Below, piece by piece: positions 17,187 through 25,148 of a stretch of DNA of 53,498 nt. The notes under the pieces are model-generated. The model saw only the letters and a program-made list of their open reading frames with translations, was not told the DNA's origin and searched no databases. Source of the DNA: Pseudanabaena mucicola FACHB-723. Lineage in GTDB: Bacteria; Cyanobacteriota; Cyanobacteriia; Pseudanabaenales; Pseudanabaenaceae. The translations under genes and the position numbers were made by a program. Positions within the stretch are counted from its first letter, which is position 1, and the number at the start of each line of letters is the position of its first letter. The stretch is from positions 1-53,498 of the forward strand of contig NZ_JACJQB010000025.1 in the NCBI RefSeq assembly GCF_014696385.1, in the 5' to 3' direction.

Positions 17187-17963
17187 ATGTATTTGACATG
17201 GCTAGACAGTAATTCATGGCTGATCGAGATTGCGGGTAAACGAATCTTGCTTGATCCTTGGCTGGTGGATGCCTTGATGTTTGGTAACGCGGCATGGTTT
17301 TTTAAGTCTGAGCGCCGCACGCCAAGGCAGATTCCTGAAAATATTGATTTGATTCTCCTATCTCAGGGGTTACCAGATCACGCTCATCCTGCAACGCTCA
17401 AGCAACTCGATCGCAAAATTCCTGTGGTGGCTTCACCAAGTGCCGCTAAGTTAGTCAAGGAACTTGGCTATACCCAAGTGACGGCGCTTGCCCATGGTGA
17501 GGTATTTAGTCTGCCTAATCTCATTGATATCAGAGCCGTATTAGGTTCGCCCACGGGACCAACTACGATTGAGAATGGCTATATTCTCAAAGATTTGGTG
17601 ACAGGAACTTCAATTTATTACGAACCCCATGGTTCTCATGCATCGTCAGTTCAAGAATTTGCACCTGTGGATGTAGTGATTACGCCGACGGTGGATTTGA
17701 AGCTGCCGTTAGTGGGGACGGTAATTAAAGGGACTCAAGGGGCCGTACAGATTGCGAAGTGGCTAAAACCGCAGGTGATGCTGCCCACTGCGGCGGGTGG
17801 TGACTTGACCTATAGTGGCTTGCTCTTGAATATTTTGAAGGCGGAAGGATCGGTGGATTCTTTGCGATCGCAATTTGCTGAGAATAATATTGCTACGGAA
17901 ATTATTGAGCCGCAACCTTGGCAACGTTTTGAGGTGAAGCTGAAACAGCCATCTATGCCATAA
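17187..17963 (+). CDS. Metallo-beta-lactamase-fold protein with altered metal motif
   Basis: 258 residues. The start (YLTWLDSNSWLIEIAGKRILLDPWL) and the strand pattern (DLILLSQ, VVASPSAAKLV, VDVVITPTV) match the UlaG/MBL-fold hydrolase-like family. The usual HxHxDH metal motif reads SQGLPDHAH here: the first two His are Gln60 and Leu62, while Asp64, His65 and His67 remain. It may bind one metal or none, so activity is doubtful. Cyanobacteria commonly keep such variants; the function is not known. It shares a perfect bidirectional terminator with ftsH. Confidence 0.75.
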   Translation: MYLTWLDSNSWLIEIAGKRILLDPWLVDALMFGNAAWFFKSERRTPRQIPENIDLILLSQGLPDHAHPATLKQLDRKIPVVASPSAAKLVKELGYTQVTALAHGEVFSLPNLIDIRAVLGSPTGPTTIENGYILKDLVTGTSIYYEPHGSHASSVQEFAPVDVVITPTVDLKLPLVGTVIKGTQGAVQIAKWLKPQVMLPTAAGGDLTYSGLLLNILKAEGSVDSLRSQFAENNIATEIIEPQPWQRFEVKLKQPSMP

Positions 17964-17965
17964 AC

Positions 17966-18013
17966 CCTAAAAAGCAAAAAAGGCAGCGAGCGCTGCCTTT
18001 TTTGCTTTTTAGG
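17966..18013. terminator. Bidirectional terminator between MBL-fold gene and ftsH
   Basis: A 23-bp perfect inverted repeat (17966-17988 with 17991-18013) with a 2-nt loop; a GC core (GGCAGCG) is flanked by A-rich and T-rich arms, giving a T-run in both directions. Confidence 0.9.
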
Positions 18014-18017
18014 ATGA

Positions 18018-19907
18018 TTAGAATTTCACTGAGACTGGTTTCTTTTCAGGCAATTGCGTGTATTCGGCAACGATTTTGCGGAATTCTTCACCATCTAGGG
18101 TTTCTACGTCTAACAGAATATCTACAAGGCGATCGCAGAGGTCACGATTTTCTTCGACTAATCGCTTGGCATTGTTGTAGCAAGTTTGGGCAATCTCGCG
18201 AATTTGGCGATCAATGCGATCGCCCATTTTGACTGAATAATCACTTTGGGGCATAAAGTTACGACCCAAGAATACTTCACCACTTTCCGATTCCAGCGCA
18301 CCTAAACCTAATTCCGACATGCCAAACTGAGTCACCATCAGGCGAGCTAATCTCGCGACCTGTTGAAAATCTCCCGATGCACCTGTGGTGATTTCGGCAT
18401 CACCAAAGACGACTTCTTCGGCAGCTCGACCACCGAGCATCATTGTGATCGTGTCAAGAATTTGCGATCGCGATTCCAGTCCATATTCTTCATCGGGGAC
18501 ACCCTTAGCAAAGCCACCAATTCCGCCAGAGCGCGGCACGATCGTGATTTTGTCCAGCAAAGAGGCATTTTTGAGCAAAGTCATCACTAAGGCGTGACCA
18601 ACTTCGTGATAGGCAACTAAGCGCTTTTTGGAGCTATCGAGCATCGGTTTCATGCTCAGCCCAATCGTAATCCGATCAATGGCATCGGCAATTTCTAGTT
18701 CACCAATTGCTTCTTTGTAGCGGCGAGCCGCTAAGATTGCGGCTTCGTTGAGTAGGTTAGCCAAATCTGCGCCTGCAAAACCGGGGGTCAATCGTGCCAC
18801 CGATTCTAGAGAAACATTTTCCTCTAGTTTTTTATTACGCGCATGGACTTTGAGGATTTCTTGACGACCTTTATAGTCTGGATAGTCCACGGTGATCTGG
18901 CGATCGAAACGGCCGGGACGGAGCAATGCGCTATCGAGTACGTCGGGACGGTTGGTTGCCGCCACAACAATTACTCCTGAATTACCTTGAAACCCATCCA
19001 TTTCCGTGAGCATTTGGTTGAGGGTCTGCTCACGCTCATCATTGCCCCCGCCAATACCAGAGCCGCGTTGCCGTCCAACGGCATCAATTTCATCAATAAA
19101 AATAATACAAGGCGCATTGTCCTTAGCTTTTTGGAACAGGTCGCGCACGCGGGAAGCCCCCACGCCGACAAACATCTCCACAAATTCAGAACCCGATAGC
19201 GAGAAAAATGGTACTCCCGCCTCCCCTGCGATCGCCTTAGCTAATAGGGTTTTACCAGTACCGGGCGGGCCAATTAGCAAGACCCCCTTAGGAATTTTTG
19301 CGCCAACGGCGGTAAAGCGATCGGGCTGTTTAAGAAATGTAACAACTTCCTGCAATTCTTCCTTAGCAGTATCAATCCCCGCCACATCTTCAAACATGAT
19401 TCCCGTTTTTGCTTCGGGAGAAAATCTTGCCTTGGTTTTGCCAAAGCTGAGGGTTTGCCCCGGTCCACCGGGGGCATTACTGAGGCGACGGAAGACGATG
19501 ACTAGCACAAATAGCATGAGCAATGGCAGAAATAGCGTACTTGCCAACTGCCAAACTAAGCCAGGTTGTTGTGGCGCTCTGACGGCGATATCGACATTAC
19601 TTTCCCGCAAAGCTTTCATCAGCTCCGTATTGCCATCACGGGCAATTAAGTCAACCCTGACCTTGCGCCCATCCTTCAAAACTGCTTCCGCAGCCAGACC
19701 GTTGCTTTCTAGATCGATTTTTTGGACACGATTTTCTTTTACGTTTGCCAGCAGTTCGCTATAGCCGATAGTTACGGCGCTGTCTGCATCAGCACGCACA
19801 GGTGTTGGCGCTGTGATGGCGACACCTTGCAAAATGGCTAGACTCACGGCTGTCGTTTTGACTTGCCGCCAGAAGTTTGCTAAAAAGACTTTTTTTCTAG
19901 AAGACAT
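18018..19907 (-). CDS. ftsH: ATP-dependent zinc metalloprotease FtsH
   Basis: 629 residues from the ATG at 19907 (a GTG one codon earlier is also possible). Membrane-anchored AAA protease: an N-terminal hydrophobic segment (about 17-38), a lumenal or periplasmic domain, a second helix (about 118-140), then the AAA module with Walker A GPPGTGKT, Walker [13 protein letters not shown] and the second region of homology ([21 protein letters not shown]). The protease domain carries the zinc site HEVGH (HEVGH instead of HEAGH is usual in photosynthetic FtsH). Such proteins remove damaged D1 during photosystem II repair and regulate stability of other membrane proteins. Which cyanobacterial FtsH paralogue it is cannot be decided here. 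Confidence 0.95.
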   Translation of the reverse strand: MSSRKKVFLANFWRQVKTTAVSLAILQGVAITAPTPVRADADSAVTIGYSELLANVKENRVQKIDLESNGLAAEAVLKDGRKVRVDLIARDGNTELMKALRESNVDIAVRAPQQPGLVWQLASTLFLPLLMLFVLVIVFRRLSNAPGGPGQTLSFGKTKARFSPEAKTGIMFEDVAGIDTAKEELQEVVTFLKQPDRFTAVGAKIPKGVLLIGPPGTGKTLLAKAIAGEAGVPFFSLSGSEFVEMFVGVGASRVRDLFQKAKDNAPCIIFIDEIDAVGRQRGSGIGGGNDEREQTLNQMLTEMDGFQGNSGVIVVAATNRPDVLDSALLRPGRFDRQITVDYPDYKGRQEILKVHARNKKLEENVSLESVARLTPGFAGADLANLLNEAAILAARRYKEAIGELEIADAIDRITIGLSMKPMLDSSKKRLVAYHEVGHALVMTLLKNASLLDKITIVPRSGGIGGFAKGVPDEEYGLESRSQILDTITMMLGGRAAEEVVFGDAEITTGASGDFQQVARLARLMVTQFGMSELGLGALESESGEVFLGRNFMPQSDYSVKMGDRIDRQIREIAQTCYNNAKRLVEENRDLCDRLVDILLDVETLDGEEFRKIVAEYTQLPEKKPVSVKF

Positions 19908-20104
19908 CACTGTCTGTCGCTCCTTATTGCCCCGTCGATGCGGAAATCGGTTGACTTAATTATTTACCTAGTTTAGTGCATTCCTATGGAAAGTAGAGAT
20001 TGGTGCTTTTCTCTGCCTTCACTTTTGATTTATCACAGTGAAAGAATTACACTAAAATACACGCAGTAACGCTACGTATCTTTAGCATATTTACCTCTTT
20101 ATCC

Positions 20105-20998
20105 ATGAACGCCACAAAAAATATTCAGCCCTTTTCTGCCGATGACTTTGCCAATGCCCTCGCAGAGCATAACTACGAATTTGCCGTTGGGCAGGTCGTG
20201 AAGGGTAAGGTTGTGTCCGTCGAAAGTAGTGGCATTTATGTCGATATTGGCGCTAAATCTTTGGGTTTTCTTCCCACCGAAGAAGCAACTCTCAGCAGTT
20301 CTTCTCGCTCGAATGATGAAGCTTTTCCTGTCGGCAGTGAGTATGAGTTTTTGATTATTAGTAATCAGAATGCTGATGGTGAAGTAAAGCTCTCTGTTCG
20401 TCGTCTTTTGTTTAAACAGGCTTGGCAAACTCTCCGCGACTACCAAGCTGAGTCTAAGGTTTTTGAAACTAGGGTGATTGGTACTAACAGTGGCGGCGTA
20501 ACTGTGGATTGCGTCGGCTTGCGTGGATTTGTACCGCGATCGCATTTATCTGATGCTTCAGATTTACCGAAGCTAGTCGGCAAAAAATTGCCAGTGATGA
20601 TTTTAGAAGCCGATGAAACCCGCAAAAAGTTGGTGCTGTCTAATCGTCAAGCGGCTAAACTCGCAGCCATGAGTCAATTGGCGAAGGGACAACTGATCAC
20701 TGGTCGAGTCAGCAATATTCGTCCTTTTGGCGCGTTTGTAGAATTTGCTGGTGTGTCTGGCTTGTTGCATGTCAAGGAAATGAGCCAAAAGAACGTTAGT
20801 GATCCCACCCATGTTTTTCAGATAAATGACACGATCAAGGCTGTCGTCATCGATATTGATGAATCTCGCGATCGCATTGCCCTATCTACCAAGATCCTTG
20901 AGCTTCATGCGGGTGAAATGCTGGACAATTCAGCACAGGTATTTGCTGAGGCTGAAGAGCGTCTCGAAAAAAACATCAGCAAGCTCTGGGAAGCTTAG
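20105..20998 (+). CDS. S1-domain RNA-binding protein, short ribosomal protein S1 type
   Basis: 297 residues with three S1 domains: about 27-100 (VGQVVKGKVVSVESSGIYVDIGAKSLGFLP), about 115-180 (a more divergent copy, VTVDCVGLRGFVPRSHL) and about 193-262 (LITGRVSNIRPFGAFVEFAGVSGLLHVKEMS, the canonical mRNA-binding type). Cyanobacteria usually have two short S1 genes; length and divergence fit the shorter one (rps1b type), which is not certain. Its role would be mRNA recruitment to the 30S subunit. It is divergent from ftsH across about 195 bp. Confidence 0.9.
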   Translation: MNATKNIQPFSADDFANALAEHNYEFAVGQVVKGKVVSVESSGIYVDIGAKSLGFLPTEEATLSSSSRSNDEAFPVGSEYEFLIISNQNADGEVKLSVRRLLFKQAWQTLRDYQAESKVFETRVIGTNSGGVTVDCVGLRGFVPRSHLSDASDLPKLVGKKLPVMILEADETRKKLVLSNRQAAKLAAMSQLAKGQLITGRVSNIRPFGAFVEFAGVSGLLHVKEMSQKNVSDPTHVFQINDTIKAVVIDIDESRDRIALSTKILELHAGEMLDNSAQVFAEAEERLEKNISKLWEA

Positions 20999-21013
20999 TT
21001 TGATTAGCTAGTA

Positions 21014-21035
21014 GAGGTAATTCATGAATTGCCTC
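21014..21035 (+). terminator. Possible weak terminator after the S1 gene
   Basis: GAGGTAATT and AATTGCCTC pair around CATG with one G:T pair, 15 nt after the stop codon. Only a short interrupted T-run follows, so readthrough into psbM is possible. Confidence 0.4.
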
Positions 21036-21123
21036 CACTTTTGACAAGAGTAAGCATTGCTTTCGCTTAATATATTATTAGTTCTGAAAATATTTAAAAT
21101 AAGCACAAATTAGAGTCAAATTT

Positions 21124-21243
21124 ATGGAAGTTAATTTTCTTGGTCTTTTGGCAACTGTCTTAGCCGTATTTGTACCTACCGTTTTCTTGCTAACTCTGTA
21201 TATTCAAACAGCTAGCCGCGAAGAAGGTCAGGCAAATAAATAA
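21124..21243 (+). CDS. psbM: Photosystem II protein M
   Basis: 39 residues, beginning [16 protein letters not shown] and continuing [15 protein letters not shown]. The MEVN(x)LG start, the Pro-containing single transmembrane helix and the LYIQTAS exit match PsbM, a dimer-interface subunit of photosystem II. It lies 125 bp after the S1-domain gene and has its own strong terminator, so it is probably a separate short transcript. No good Shine-Dalgarno sequence is visible. Confidence 0.93.
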   Translation: MEVNFLGLLATVLAVFVPTVFLLTLYIQTASREEGQANK

Positions 21244-21260
21244 CAGCAATGTTATTTTCA

Positions 21261-21293
21261 AAAAAAGCACCGCCCTAGGGTGGTGCTTTTTTT
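21261..21293 (+). terminator. Terminator of psbM
   Basis: A 15-bp inverted repeat (AAAAAAGCACCGCCC with one G:T pair) and 3-nt loop, followed by a T-run, 17 nt after the psbM stop. Confidence 0.9.
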
Positions 21294-21363
21294 GTAGTAT
21301 TCATTGACTTGCGTTGGGCTATAACTAAATCATCAAAGCTAAATTTTTTAAGACTTACTTCGC

Positions 21364-22869
21364 ATGAGTAACTGCCTTTGTCTTGCTTGCGATCGCGTTA
21401 ATTCTTTAACCACTAAATTTTGCACTCAATGCGGCGCGAAGTTGCAAATTCAAGAGCGTTATCGCGCTTTGAAGGTAATTGGACAGGGGGGATTTGGTAA
21501 GACTTTCTTGGCTCAGGATGAGTCGAAGCCATCACAGCCTCGTTGTGTGATTAAGCAGTTTGCTTTTGAGACGATCAATCCTAATGCGAGTCAAGGGACT
21601 TTGGATGTTGCCATCAGGTTATTTGAGCAGGAGGCAAAGCGGCTTGATGATTTGGGTAAGCATCCGCAAATTCCTGAACTTCTATCTTTTACAATTCATG
21701 AGGGTAAGCAGTACCTCATCCAAGAGTTTATCGATGGTGAGACTTTGGAGCAGGAGTTAGGGCGAGCTGGTGCTTTTAGTGAGCAGCAGGTGCGGGATGT
21801 GTTGGTGGAGGTGCTGCAAATTTTGGAGTTTGTGCATAGCAAGTCAGTAATTCATCGCGATATTTCGCCAGACAATATCATTCGTCGGCGTAGTGATCAA
21901 AAGTTGGTGCTGGTAGATTTTGGGGCGGCAAAGCACGCAACGGCGACGTTATTGGCAAAGACGGGAACGGGCATCGGAAAGCCGAGTTATGGCGCTCCTG
22001 AACAAATGTTAGGTAAGTCGGTGTTTCAGAGCGATTTGTTTGGGTTGGGTGTGACTTGTTTACATTTGCTTACGAATGTGGAACCATTTACGCTCTATGA
22101 CGTTTTGGAGAATGAATATCAATGGCGAGATTTTTTGAATGGGAAGGTGGTGAGCGATGCGTTTGGGAAGTTGTTAGATCGGATGTCTGCTTACAGGGTA
22201 AAAGATCGTTCAAGTTCAGTTATAGAGACTTTGCGAGAGTTAGGAATTACTCGTGTCAACACTGTAGGAACTTCTTCTAGTATCTATAGTTTTAAATCTG
22301 CTGATTTACCTTTTGAGCATCGGTTCTCTGTTATATCAGTCAAATCACAGCAGAATAATAATCAAGCTAATATTCACTACCCTATTGAATATAGCAATTT
22401 AGAGAGATTGTTAAAAGCGAAAGAATGGAGACAAGCCGATGTAATGACAGAAATAATCATGTTAAAAGTCACAAATCGCCAAAAAGAAGGTTGGCTAGAT
22501 GCTACGAATATTCAAAAATTTCCTTGTCCAGACTTGTTAACTATTGATGGTCTTTGGTCTTATTACAGTAATCATCGATTTGGATTTAGTGTGCAGAAAA
22601 ATTTATGGTTACAATATGATGCTCAGATTGGCGTGTACAAATCTGAAATCTGGAAAAAGTTTGCAATAAAGCTTGGTTGGTATAGTCTCAAAAGCAATAA
22701 ATGGTTAACTTATGACGAATTCATGAAAACCACAAAAAATGGTAATGATGCACTTCTTGCGAGTCTGCCTATGAATTATGCTATTCCAAAAGATTTGACA
22801 GAAGGCAATTTTGTAAGTCTAGATAGTATTGAATCGGTTACAAAAGTAATTTCAAGATGTAATAGATAA
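21364..22869 (+). CDS. Ser/Thr protein kinase fused to a GUN4 domain
   Basis: 501 residues. A four-Cys zinc-ribbon-like start (CLACDRVN ... FCTQCGA, residues about 7-25) leads into a kinase domain (about 32-290): glycine loop IGQGGFGKTFLA, ATP Lys in CVIKQF, catalytic loop HRDISPDN, DFG and an APEQ activation segment. The catalytic-loop Lys of HRDxKxxN is Ser; the catalytic Asp and Asn remain, and this variant also occurs in active bacterial kinases. The C-terminal about 150 residues are a GUN4 domain (YSNLERLLKAKEWRQAD, GWLDA, FPCPDLLTIDGLWSYYSN, RFGFSVQK), the tetrapyrrole-binding module that stimulates Mg-chelatase. Kinase-GUN4 fusions occur in cyanobacteria; porphyrin-controlled signalling is inference. 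Confidence 0.9.
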   Translation: MSNCLCLACDRVNSLTTKFCTQCGAKLQIQERYRALKVIGQGGFGKTFLAQDESKPSQPRCVIKQFAFETINPNASQGTLDVAIRLFEQEAKRLDDLGKHPQIPELLSFTIHEGKQYLIQEFIDGETLEQELGRAGAFSEQQVRDVLVEVLQILEFVHSKSVIHRDISPDNIIRRRSDQKLVLVDFGAAKHATATLLAKTGTGIGKPSYGAPEQMLGKSVFQSDLFGLGVTCLHLLTNVEPFTLYDVLENEYQWRDFLNGKVVSDAFGKLLDRMSAYRVKDRSSSVIETLRELGITRVNTVGTSSSIYSFKSADLPFEHRFSVISVKSQQNNNQANIHYPIEYSNLERLLKAKEWRQADVMTEIIMLKVTNRQKEGWLDATNIQKFPCPDLLTIDGLWSYYSNHRFGFSVQKNLWLQYDAQIGVYKSEIWKKFAIKLGWYSLKSNKWLTYDEFMKTTKNGNDALLASLPMNYAIPKDLTEGNFVSLDSIESVTKVISRCNR

Positions 22870-22889
22870 GAAATGAAAGAATTTAGGGA

Positions 22890-22948
22890 CAGAGCATTAC
22901 TGCCACAATTTATGAATTTTGCGATCCATTTAAAATGGTAATGCTCTG
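22890..22948. repeat. Imperfect inverted repeat, first of a pair
   Basis: CAGAGCATTAC at 22890-22900 is repeated inverted at 22938-22948. The core GAGCAT is shared with the next repeat. Located just after the kinase-GUN4 gene; it may also act as a weak terminator. Confidence 0.5.
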
Positions 22949-23015
22949 CTCTGAACCTTTGCCAATCAACAACAATCCCCAAACCGCAGGGATAAATTAT
23001 CGGTAACAGCGAAGA

Positions 23016-23081
23016 GGGTAGAGCATTTGCGTATAGAGATTTTGGTGATAATTTATGAATATCGGCGCAAATGCTCTACCC
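23016..23081. repeat. 16-bp inverted repeat, second of a pair
   Basis: GGGTAGAGCATTTGCG at 23016-23031 and its exact inverse at 23066-23081, with a 34-nt spacer. Together with 22890-22948 it forms a degraded palindromic element between the kinase gene and a decayed gene. Confidence 0.6.
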
Positions 23082-23142
23082 CTACATTTATGAATAAAAT
23101 CAATTTTTGTTAAAATAAAAACAACCAACGCTGTTACTTTCT

Positions 23143-23404
23143 ATGCAACAAACTATAACGCTAAACTTACCAGCCGATGTCAGAGATTCACTCGAAGCGC
23201 GATCACAGATTGAAGCAATCTCATCTATCGAACTTATCGAACGCGCAGTTCGGGAATATCTTTTAGTGCGTAGGTTGCAAACATTCCCAAATGGGATTTA
23301 CCCAAGAGCAGGCTACCAATGTTTTTTCCTGAGAAGCTGTTCGCTTAGGACTATTGCGATATTAGTTAAACGATGATTTTACTAGTCTTACAGAGTCCTG
23401 CTAG
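23143..23404 (+). pseudogene. Decayed ribbon-helix-helix (antitoxin-like) gene
   Basis: The first about 44 codons (QQTITLNLPADVRDSLEARSQ... ELIERAVREYLLVRRLQ) look like a CopG/RHH DNA-binding module of an antitoxin. The frame then degenerates. A second frame, from 23291, reads MGFTQEQATNVF, stop, EAVRLGLLRY, stop, LNDDFTSLTES, which looks like a continuous helical C-terminal half interrupted by two stops. So there is at least one frameshift near 23265-23290 and two nonsense changes. No toxin gene is recognised downstream; 23405-23623 holds only a 30-codon frame at 23414 of no clear identity and nothing else. Confidence 0.6.
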
Positions 23405-23623
23405 TTGGGTAAAAATGGACAGCAAACTCCTTGGCACAGGATTGCTACAAAAAATATCTGAAAATTATTTGGCATCGTCACGGCAAGTAGTTTTGCGATC
23501 GCATTAGTGATTAGGGTAGTGACAGGGCAATGATTTATGCCATAACTAAACCAGTTGAATTTTTGTAAATTCTTAAAAAGTATTCACTAAATCTTATGAA
23601 TTTGCCCTAAATATAGTTTTCTT

Positions 23624-24415
23624 ATGTTTCTTTCAATTATTTTGCCTGCATACAATGAAGAAAAACGGCTATTGATTTCGATGGAACAACTCAGAAAGCA
23701 GTTGACATCTATACTTACTAACATTGCGGAAGTATTAGGCGATGAGGTTGATGTATTTGAAATCATCATCGTCAATGATGGCAGCACTGATCAAACAAGC
23801 TCAATAGTCCGTGCATATATCAACAACTTTCCTGATTTTGACTTAAAGCTAATCGAGCTATCCCAAAATCAGGGCAAAGGCTATGCTGTGAAAATGGGTG
23901 TCGAGGCAGCAAGGGGAAAATATATTGCCTTTATGGATGCCGATCTATCCACACCACCCACAGAACTTCCTAAACTAATCACTGCTATTCAAAAAGACTG
24001 CGCGATCGCCATTGGTTCAAGGGGCTTGCCACAATCAGAGATAATTGAGCATCAGCCCCTTTATCGCGAATTGATGGGCAAAGCTTTTAATACTTTGGTG
24101 AGACTACTAGTAATTAACGGTATTCATGACACACAATGCGGGTTTAAAGTATTCCGAACCCATGAAGCAAAACAGATTTTTAGACTATTACAAACTGCAC
24201 GATTTGGTTTTGATGTGGAAATATTAGTCATAGCCCAAGAGTTAGGAATCCCTATCCGAGAAATTCCAATTACTTGGTACAATTCAGCTCATTCTAGTGT
24301 TTCCCCTTTCCGAGACTCATGGGAAATGTTTTATTCTCTATTGGCAATGAAACGCCAAGTGCGCCGAAACATTCTGACTAATTCCTTAGAAAAGAGCATA
24401 TTGCATGGAAACTAA
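23624..24415 (+). CDS. GT2 glycosyltransferase, polyprenyl-phosphate glycosyltransferase type
   Basis: 263 residues. GT-A fold of the dolichyl-phosphate glucosyl/mannosyltransferase (ALG5/DPM1) group: LSIILPAYNEEKRL, IIIVNDGSTDQTS, the NQGKGYAVKMGVEAARGKY segment and the metal motif MDADLSTPP. HDTQCGFKVF and FGFDVEIL are further family hallmarks. It has no transmembrane helices. It probably loads a sugar onto an undecaprenyl-type carrier in the cytoplasm. Its end overlaps the methyltransferase gene by 11 nt, and it is the first of three overlapping genes. Confidence 0.9.
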   Translation: MFLSIILPAYNEEKRLLISMEQLRKQLTSILTNIAEVLGDEVDVFEIIIVNDGSTDQTSSIVRAYINNFPDFDLKLIELSQNQGKGYAVKMGVEAARGKYIAFMDADLSTPPTELPKLITAIQKDCAIAIGSRGLPQSEIIEHQPLYRELMGKAFNTLVRLLVINGIHDTQCGFKVFRTHEAKQIFRLLQTARFGFDVEILVIAQELGIPIREIPITWYNSAHSSVSPFRDSWEMFYSLLAMKRQVRRNILTNSLEKSILHGN

Positions 24416-25148
24416 GCTTTATCAAGAAATGTATGATGTCGAGAGTAAGCATTGGTGGTTTCGGGCGCGGCGAGATATTCTGACTAATTTAGTCTTGCAA
24501 TGTATTTCCCAAGGGAACATTCTTGATGTCGGTTGTGGTACAGGCTTTATATTAGAAGCTTTGCAAACGGCATATGCAGGTAAATGTGAAACTTGGGGCA
24601 TAGATATTTCTGAAATGGCGGTGCAGGTTTGCCATGCAAAGGGATTAATCCAAGTTAGGCAAGGAGTTCTAGAAAATAACGCTTTGCCCGCACATTATTT
24701 TGACTTAGTGATGTTTCTCGATATAATCGAACATCTTGATCATGATTTGTCCATCTTGCTCGAAGCTAAATATTATCTAAAATCTCAGGGGCAAATATTA
24801 ATTACCGTACCTGCTTATCAGTTTCTCTGGAGCGCTCATGACGAGATTCATCACCATAAGCGCCGCTACACAAAAAAACAACTTACAGAAATCCTCCAGC
24901 AAGCGGGGTATGAAGTTGTTTTTAGTTCCTATTTCAATACATTTTTATTCCCTCTAATTGCGATCGCTCGTTTTATTGGCAATCTCCTCGATCGTCATCA
25001 TACTTCCGATGCCAGTTTGCCAACAGCATTAGTTAATCAAAGTCTGTATAAGATTTTTGGCTGGGAAAAGAATTTACTACCCTATCTATCCTTTCCCTTT
25101 GGTGTTTCGATTATTTGTCTAGCCCGTAATTCTACGAACCATGTCTAA
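24405..25148 (+). CDS. SAM-dependent methyltransferase
   Basis: 247 residues, class I Rossmann methyltransferase. SAM motif I is ILDVGCGTGFILEAL (about 37-51), acidic strand-2 end WGIDIS, and the post-motif LVMFLDIIEHLDHD. The N-terminus (YDVESKHWWFRARRDIL) is typical of methyltransferases in cyanobacterial glycan loci. The substrate is unknown; it may methylate a sugar or lipid carrier product of its neighbours. It overlaps both neighbours (11 and 8 nt). Confidence 0.9.
   Translation: METKLYQEMYDVESKHWWFRARRDILTNLVLQCISQGNILDVGCGTGFILEALQTAYAGKCETWGIDISEMAVQVCHAKGLIQVRQGVLENNALPAHYFDLVMFLDIIEHLDHDLSILLEAKYYLKSQGQILITVPAYQFLWSAHDEIHHHKRRYTKKQLTEILQQAGYEVVFSSYFNTFLFPLIAIARFIGNLLDRHHTSDASLPTALVNQSLYKIFGWEKNLLPYLSFPFGVSIICLARNSTNHV

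Noticed and set aside
19006-19764. 252-codon plus-strand frame inside ftsH
   Set aside because: Antisense shadow of the conserved AAA module; no ribosome site or protein-like pattern.
21041-21073. psbM promoter using TTGACA at 21041
   Set aside because: The nearest -10-like hexamer (TAATAT at 21068) leaves a 21-nt spacer, too long for a normal sigma-70 promoter.
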